DNA of 64,000 nt. It comes from JBBSDP01 sp038240605 (GTDB lineage Bacteria; Planctomycetota; Phycisphaerae; Tepidisphaerales; Tepidisphaeraceae). The notes under the pieces were generated by a model. The model was not told where the DNA came from, ran no database searches, and saw only the letters and a list, made by a program, of their open reading frames with translations. The DNA is taken from NCBI GenBank assembly GCA_038240605.1, contig JBBSDP010000025.1:1-64000 (forward strand), read 5' to 3'. Shown piece by piece: positions 61,038 to 64,000 of this stretch (the stretch's first letter is position 1; every line of letters begins with the position of its first letter). The translations under genes and the position numbers were made by a program.

Positions 61038-62108
61038 CTATTGCTGCAAGAATGTTTGCCCCAGTGCCCAGGTGTTGAGGCTATTAAGTTGGTTCGCGTC
61101 GGGTATAGCCCCGGGCACGGCGCTGAAAAATGTTATCGTCGGATTCTGCAGGTCCCTCGAACGTCTGTTTTGTCCTTGTGACCAATTTGACCAACTTGAC
61201 CAAGCCACTTTAAACACTGCTTTACCATCACACACAAGAAACGTCTCGAAGTGGAGGACCGCCACCATGGAGGTTGGCTGCACGGCGTTGGGGCCAAAGA
61301 GCTTGACTTCTCCAAACAATTCGCCCACAAATTTGCCCGGGTCATCGTAACCAGTTGTGGCTTCCGAATGAAGCGCGAACGCATATCGGGCTTCTCCCCT
61401 GAGGGTATCCGTTCTCCAGAGGGGCGATGCTGGGTTTGTCGTTGCCTTAATTTCTCCAGTCGTTGAGTTGACGGTTCCCGGCCACAGATATGTTTGCCCG
61501 TTTTGTTTGATTATTACCTCCAACCAAAGAAACTGAAGCCAGTCACAGTCGCAAAGGCTATCGCCTTGGTACGCGTATGCGATCGCACCTTTTGTCGAAC
61601 TGCCGTTCTGCGTCTTGAGTCCAACGCCCGTGCGCACAGTCACGCTCCCCTGTCGGACCAAGTTCCTGCCGTTTATCGTCTGATTCCAGGAAAACGGAGT
61701 GGTCGAAGCCAGAGTTCCTGGAGCTGTCTCACCGAGAGGAGGAGAAAATTCGACGGGTGACATTCCCGTTGGATCGAGCAAGACTGCTGGCGACGAAGAA
61801 GCGTACTCAAAATCGTTAGCCGAACGGATAACGCTTGTGCGGTCGCGCTGAAGAAAACGGCTAATCAACGTAGACACAACGCGGGCACGATCGGATAGCA
61901 GCTGTCCCTCTTCATCGCACATCAATCCCTGATGCCCGATGACCCATACATAACCGCTGGCACTGATCACCGCCCAAGACGCGCTAAGGATCGTTCGGTT
62001 TCCGTACGGGTCGAAAAGATACCGTTCGGCCACAACGCCGACGGTGTTGCAGATGGACGTCAGGTTGAAGTTGGCGGGGAATCCAACGGGGACGCAGCTA
62101 GTTTCCAC
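61038..62108 (-). CDS. Truncated RHS core with variable C-terminal domain
   Basis: About 356 codons. The front part matches the end of an RHS core: VVAERYLFDPYGNRTI, then VIGHQGLMCDEEG and RFLQRDRTSVIRSANDFEYASSSPAVLLDPTG. Core motifs are slightly degenerate. Behind the DPTG junction are about 240 residues of unfamiliar sequence (the expected toxin or effector position), with DSLCDCDWLQFLWLE and TGYDDPGKFVGELFGE. The N-terminal bulk of the RHS protein is missing; its place is taken by a RAYT transposase gene whose stop overlaps this frame. A displaced orphan tail is the likely reading. Expression is uncertain. Confidence 0.65.
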   Translation of the reverse strand: METSCVPVGFPANFNLTSICNTVGVVAERYLFDPYGNRTILSASWAVISASGYVWVIGHQGLMCDEEGQLLSDRARVVSTLISRFLQRDRTSVIRSANDFEYASSSPAVLLDPTGMSPVEFSPPLGETAPGTLASTTPFSWNQTINGRNLVRQGSVTVRTGVGLKTQNGSSTKGAIAYAYQGDSLCDCDWLQFLWLEVIIKQNGQTYLWPGTVNSTTGEIKATTNPASPLWRTDTLRGEARYAFALHSEATTGYDDPGKFVGELFGEVKLFGPNAVQPTSMVAVLHFETFLVCDGKAVFKVAWSSWSNWSQGQNRRSRDLQNPTITFFSAVPGAIPDANQLNSLNTWALGQTFLQQ

Positions 62109-62796
62109 GCTGTTCTTCTGCTTTCGGCCGCTTGCTGGGTCGCCCTTCGCTTCGCAACGTGTGCTCCAACTTCAATTTGCTGGCGGTCTGCATCACCCAC
62201 CGGTCGCTCCCAAAGGGTTGGCCACGCTCCAGCACCGTCTTCAGCCGCTTGAGCTCTTTGGGCGTGATCGGCGTGTTGACCCACCTCACCCAGTCCCGTG
62301 ACCGCTCGACCGGCCATTCCGACAGCAACGCCTTCTGTTCCGACGTACCGCGCATTCTCACCCACAGGCTGCCCCACCGCCAATCCTCCGCTTGCTCGAC
62401 GAGGTTGGCGGTCAGCGCATTGCGTTCGACGTACCGGCATATCGTCGGCAGGTGCTCGTCGGTCTGGACGGGCAGGCTCTTGAACCGTCCCTGGTAGAGG
62501 TGGCCGTAGCCGACCGTATGCCGGGAGACCCGCCAGCGCATCGCGTGCGTGTGGGCCAGCCAGCAGAAGAAGGCCGTCAATTCTCCCTCCTTCCTGGGCC
62601 AGACGACAAAGTGCCAGTGATTGGACATGATGCACCAGGAGAGAATTCGAATTGGATGCCGTTCCTGGGCCTCGGCCAACACCCGTTCGAATGCGAGGAA
62701 GTCACAATCCTGGCTGAAGAGCTTCATCCGTCCGACGGAGCGGTTCCACACATGGTAAACAAGTCCGCCGGGAGCGTGGCGAGCGGTTCGGGGCAT
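62098..62796 (-). CDS. REP-associated tyrosine transposase (RAYT, Y1_Tnp)
   Basis: 232-residue HUH/Y1 single-strand transposase of the RAYT (TnpA_REP) type. It starts at ATG 62796 (MPRTARHAPGGLVYHVWNRS). SWCIMSNHWHFVVWP contains the HxH metal site, followed by WLAHTHAMRWRVSRH, YGHLYQGRFKS and YVERNALTANLVEQAEDWRWGS. RAYTs are single-copy, domesticated-looking relatives of IS200 that mobilise REP palindromes. Intact here; a fragment lies at 46804. It lies between two RHS tail cassettes, with GGGAATTCAACA repeats upstream. Confidence 0.92.
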   Translation of the reverse strand: MPRTARHAPGGLVYHVWNRSVGRMKLFSQDCDFLAFERVLAEAQERHPIRILSWCIMSNHWHFVVWPRKEGELTAFFCWLAHTHAMRWRVSRHTVGYGHLYQGRFKSLPVQTDEHLPTICRYVERNALTANLVEQAEDWRWGSLWVRMRGTSEQKALLSEWPVERSRDWVRWVNTPITPKELKRLKTVLERGQPFGSDRWVMQTASKLKLEHTLRSEGRPSKRPKAEEQRGN

Positions 62797-62810
62797 GCGC
62801 CCTGCGTCCC

Positions 62811-62849
62811 TGTTGAATTCCCTCCTGTTGAATTCCCTGTTGAATTCCC
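62811..62849. repeat. Three 12-bp copies upstream of RAYT
   Basis: TGTTGAATTCCC occurs at 62811-62822, 62826-62837 and 62838-62849 (plus strand), within 60 bases upstream of the transposase start. Possible recognition sites or a slipped-strand expansion. Confidence 0.8.
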
Positions 62850-62851
62850 CC

Positions 62852-62950
62852 CAGCAGGTCATCCATTGCGCCGGTGAAATCGAAACGGGTCACATGGGGG
62901 CGATACGCTTTCCCCCGTTCCCATTTCTCCCATCAATCTGTCATATCGGA
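62852..62950. repeat. 100-bp duplicated segment, copy 2
   Basis: Homologue of 60138-60238; the first 16 bases and the last 12 are identical, the middle diverges with conserved islands. It overlaps the last codons of the membrane protein gene ending at 62941. Confidence 0.8.
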
Positions 62951-63303
62951 CTCCGTCGCCGTTCACGGTCTCCGTCCCCCTTCACGGTCTTACGAGAGAG
63001 GAAATACTGCGCGGCCGTTCCGGCCACTACCCAAACCATCGCGTTACCGATGCATGCCGCTACGAATCCCGGCGCCGTCGAGATTCCACTTCCACAAATT
63101 GAAAACACGGGGAATCCGACGAGCCAGCAAAACCCGCGCACCCAAATAGGAACTTCTCTTACATCCATGTAAACGAAGCTCAAGAAGACTTCGATGAAAG
63201 CTAAAGCCAAATAGATAAGAGACGCAACGCCGATCATTCGCAGAAGCCGACGCCTCCCCAAAGCCGTAGGAATATCGGGGCTCGAGTAATTTAGAATTGC
63301 CAT
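62941..63303 (-). CDS. Small membrane protein after RHS tail (candidate immunity)
   Basis: 120-residue protein with three to four hydrophobic helices: MIGVASLIYLALAFIEVFLSF, WVRGFCWLVGFPVF, and GFVAACIGNAMVWVVAGTAA. ATG 63303 with an AGGGTGAT leader; earlier in-frame Met at 63375 would begin in unrelated sequence. It begins 73 bases after the stop of the RHS C-terminal tail at the window edge and shares that relationship with the gene at 60333, so an immunity-type role is a guess. The C-terminus runs into the 100-bp repeat. Confidence 0.6.
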   Translation of the reverse strand: MAILNYSSPDIPTALGRRRLLRMIGVASLIYLALAFIEVFLSFVYMDVREVPIWVRGFCWLVGFPVFSICGSGISTAPGFVAACIGNAMVWVVAGTAAQYFLSRKTVKGDGDRERRRSPI

Positions 63304-63375
63304 AACATCACCCTGGGAAGTCAAGTCATGCCAAACAGTTGAACACGGGTCCCGCCAGAAACGCGCGGGTGCCAA

Positions 63376-64000
63376 CTACGATGCGCCATTCAATAGTTCG
63401 TCTTTCGGCAGGCGGTTGATGTCTAAATCTTCGCCACTACCGAAGGCTGAAAATGGGAATGTGGTTGTTCCACCGCAATGCTTAAGGACCGCAGCGACGA
63501 AACTATTGCTGTTGGGGCCTGTTGCTTGATAGTTCCATATCCCCGATAGTCTACGCGCAAACGCATCCGCGCATTTAACAAAGCCACAGGCCGAAATATT
63601 TGCCAAACCGATGTTCGTGTTGGCAACAGTTCCGTCGTTTGAGTCCGCATCAGGAACATACCTGAGTTTTCTGTAGCCCAGAATTATGCCGGAAGGGCCG
63701 CCATTGATCTCGGGTTCGGCTGATATTGTCCCCACTCGCTGCCCATTTACATCTTCAATTGAGATAAACGTGTGCGTCGCACCCGCGCCTGCGCTATGGT
63801 ATCCAAGCTTGACGTTAAGGCAACAAATATCGGCACCGACGGTGGCGGTGGCGATCGCAGCTACCGGCATTTTGTATGTGCTTTCTTTACAGTTCTTGCA
63901 TACCTTGTTTGGTTGTTCGAGGTACTCGATGGCGATAGTTTTTCCATTCTTGCCCATGGGAATCGGCGGTATCGGAGGGATTTTCGGTGTATAAGGCCGA
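63376..64000 (-). CDS. C-terminal tail of an RHS-like protein, cut by window edge
   Basis: The frame is open to the end of the window; the visible 208 codons start with a Pro-rich PKIPPIPPIPMGKNGK linker, typical just after an RHS core. The tail has CKNCKESTYKMP, a CC pair, HTFISIEDVNGQRVG and a late YQATGPNSNSFVAAVLKHCGG. The spaced His and the Asn-Ser-Phe segment recall permuted papain/NlpC-like folds, but the usual Cys is Ser here, so no function is claimed. The RHS link rests on context and linker style; the core lies outside the window. A membrane protein gene follows, as in the other cassette. Confidence 0.5.
   Translation of the reverse strand, partial: RPYTPKIPPIPPIPMGKNGKTIAIEYLEQPNKVCKNCKESTYKMPVAAIATATVGADICCLNVKLGYHSAGAGATHTFISIEDVNGQRVGTISAEPEINGGPSGIILGYRKLRYVPDADSNDGTVANTNIGLANISACGFVKCADAFARRLSGIWNYQATGPNSNSFVAAVLKHCGGTTTFPFSAFGSGEDLDINRLPKDELLNGAS

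Noticed and set aside
63376..64000. Papain-like toxin assignment for the RHS tail
   Set aside because: The catalytic Cys position reads Ser and only scattered His/Asn motifs match; the evidence is too weak to name a family.

Overview
This window comes from a high-GC bacterium that is most likely a planctomycete of the Phycisphaerae/Tepidisphaerales type. The lineage is inferred from gene content, not from a marker phylogeny. The clues are a VPEP-type PEP-CTERM protein, paired pseudopilin-like proteins with GF(T/S)LVEL heads, a TIGR03790-family secreted protein, a type III glutamine synthetase, many zinc-ribbon or FHA orphans, and weak Shine-Dalgarno use. No rRNA, tRNA or CRISPR array was found.

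Layout. 0.4-3.1 kb: PEP-CTERM protein and two tandem 262-residue pseudopilins. 3.2-10.0 kb: a sugar operon with a Tat-exported GH116 glycosidase and an RbsA/RbsC/RbsB-type ABC importer. 10.0-14.3 kb: ispG, two secreted proteins and a metallo-beta-lactamase-fold hydrolase. 14.5-19.1 kb: a three-gene ABC-2 exporter. 19.3-24.7 kb: a thioesterase, recN, a tRNA-binding domain protein, a lipoprotein, a signal-less HtrA protease and a zinc-ribbon site-2 protease. 24.8-30.2 kb: an Anbu (ancestral proteasome beta-subunit) cluster with two transglutaminase-like proteins, an alpha-E protein and a circularly permuted ATP-grasp enzyme. 30.3-36.7 kb: AsmA-like protein, TIGR03790 protein, exported Do-type HtrA and panB. 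37-38.9 kb: MarR regulator and a halogenase-like flavoprotein. 39-46.8 kb: glnN, PIN-TRAM protein, uppP, pgsA, an isolated MshEN/T2SSE_N domain protein and two hydrolases. 46.8-48.2 kb: a decayed island with RHS and REP-associated transposase remnants and many palindromes. 48.2-50.2 kb: dgkA and rpsP-trmD-rplS without rimM. 50.2-51.7 kb: a truncated SpoIIE-type phosphatase, an XRE regulator, and a DUF433 antitoxin whose toxin gene is reduced to a stub. 51.9-59.7 kb: YraN, TatD, a VWA protein, PilM, HemW, FHA, a lipoprotein, a zinc-ribbon protein and an SDR. 59.8-64 kb: a second accessory island with RHS tails, membrane-protein partners, a RAYT transposase and a 100-bp duplicated segment. The gene at the right edge is cut by the window.

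The most notable biology is the Anbu cluster. It combines a Thr-protease, an ATP-grasp ligase and two papain-fold transglutaminase-like proteins, a predicted peptide-ligation and proteolysis system whose substrate is unknown. The second is a set of at least five intergenic hairpins built from tandem 7-bp units. The unit sequence differs from locus to locus but the architecture is the same, and a related 7-bp tract sits in frame inside a VWA gene.
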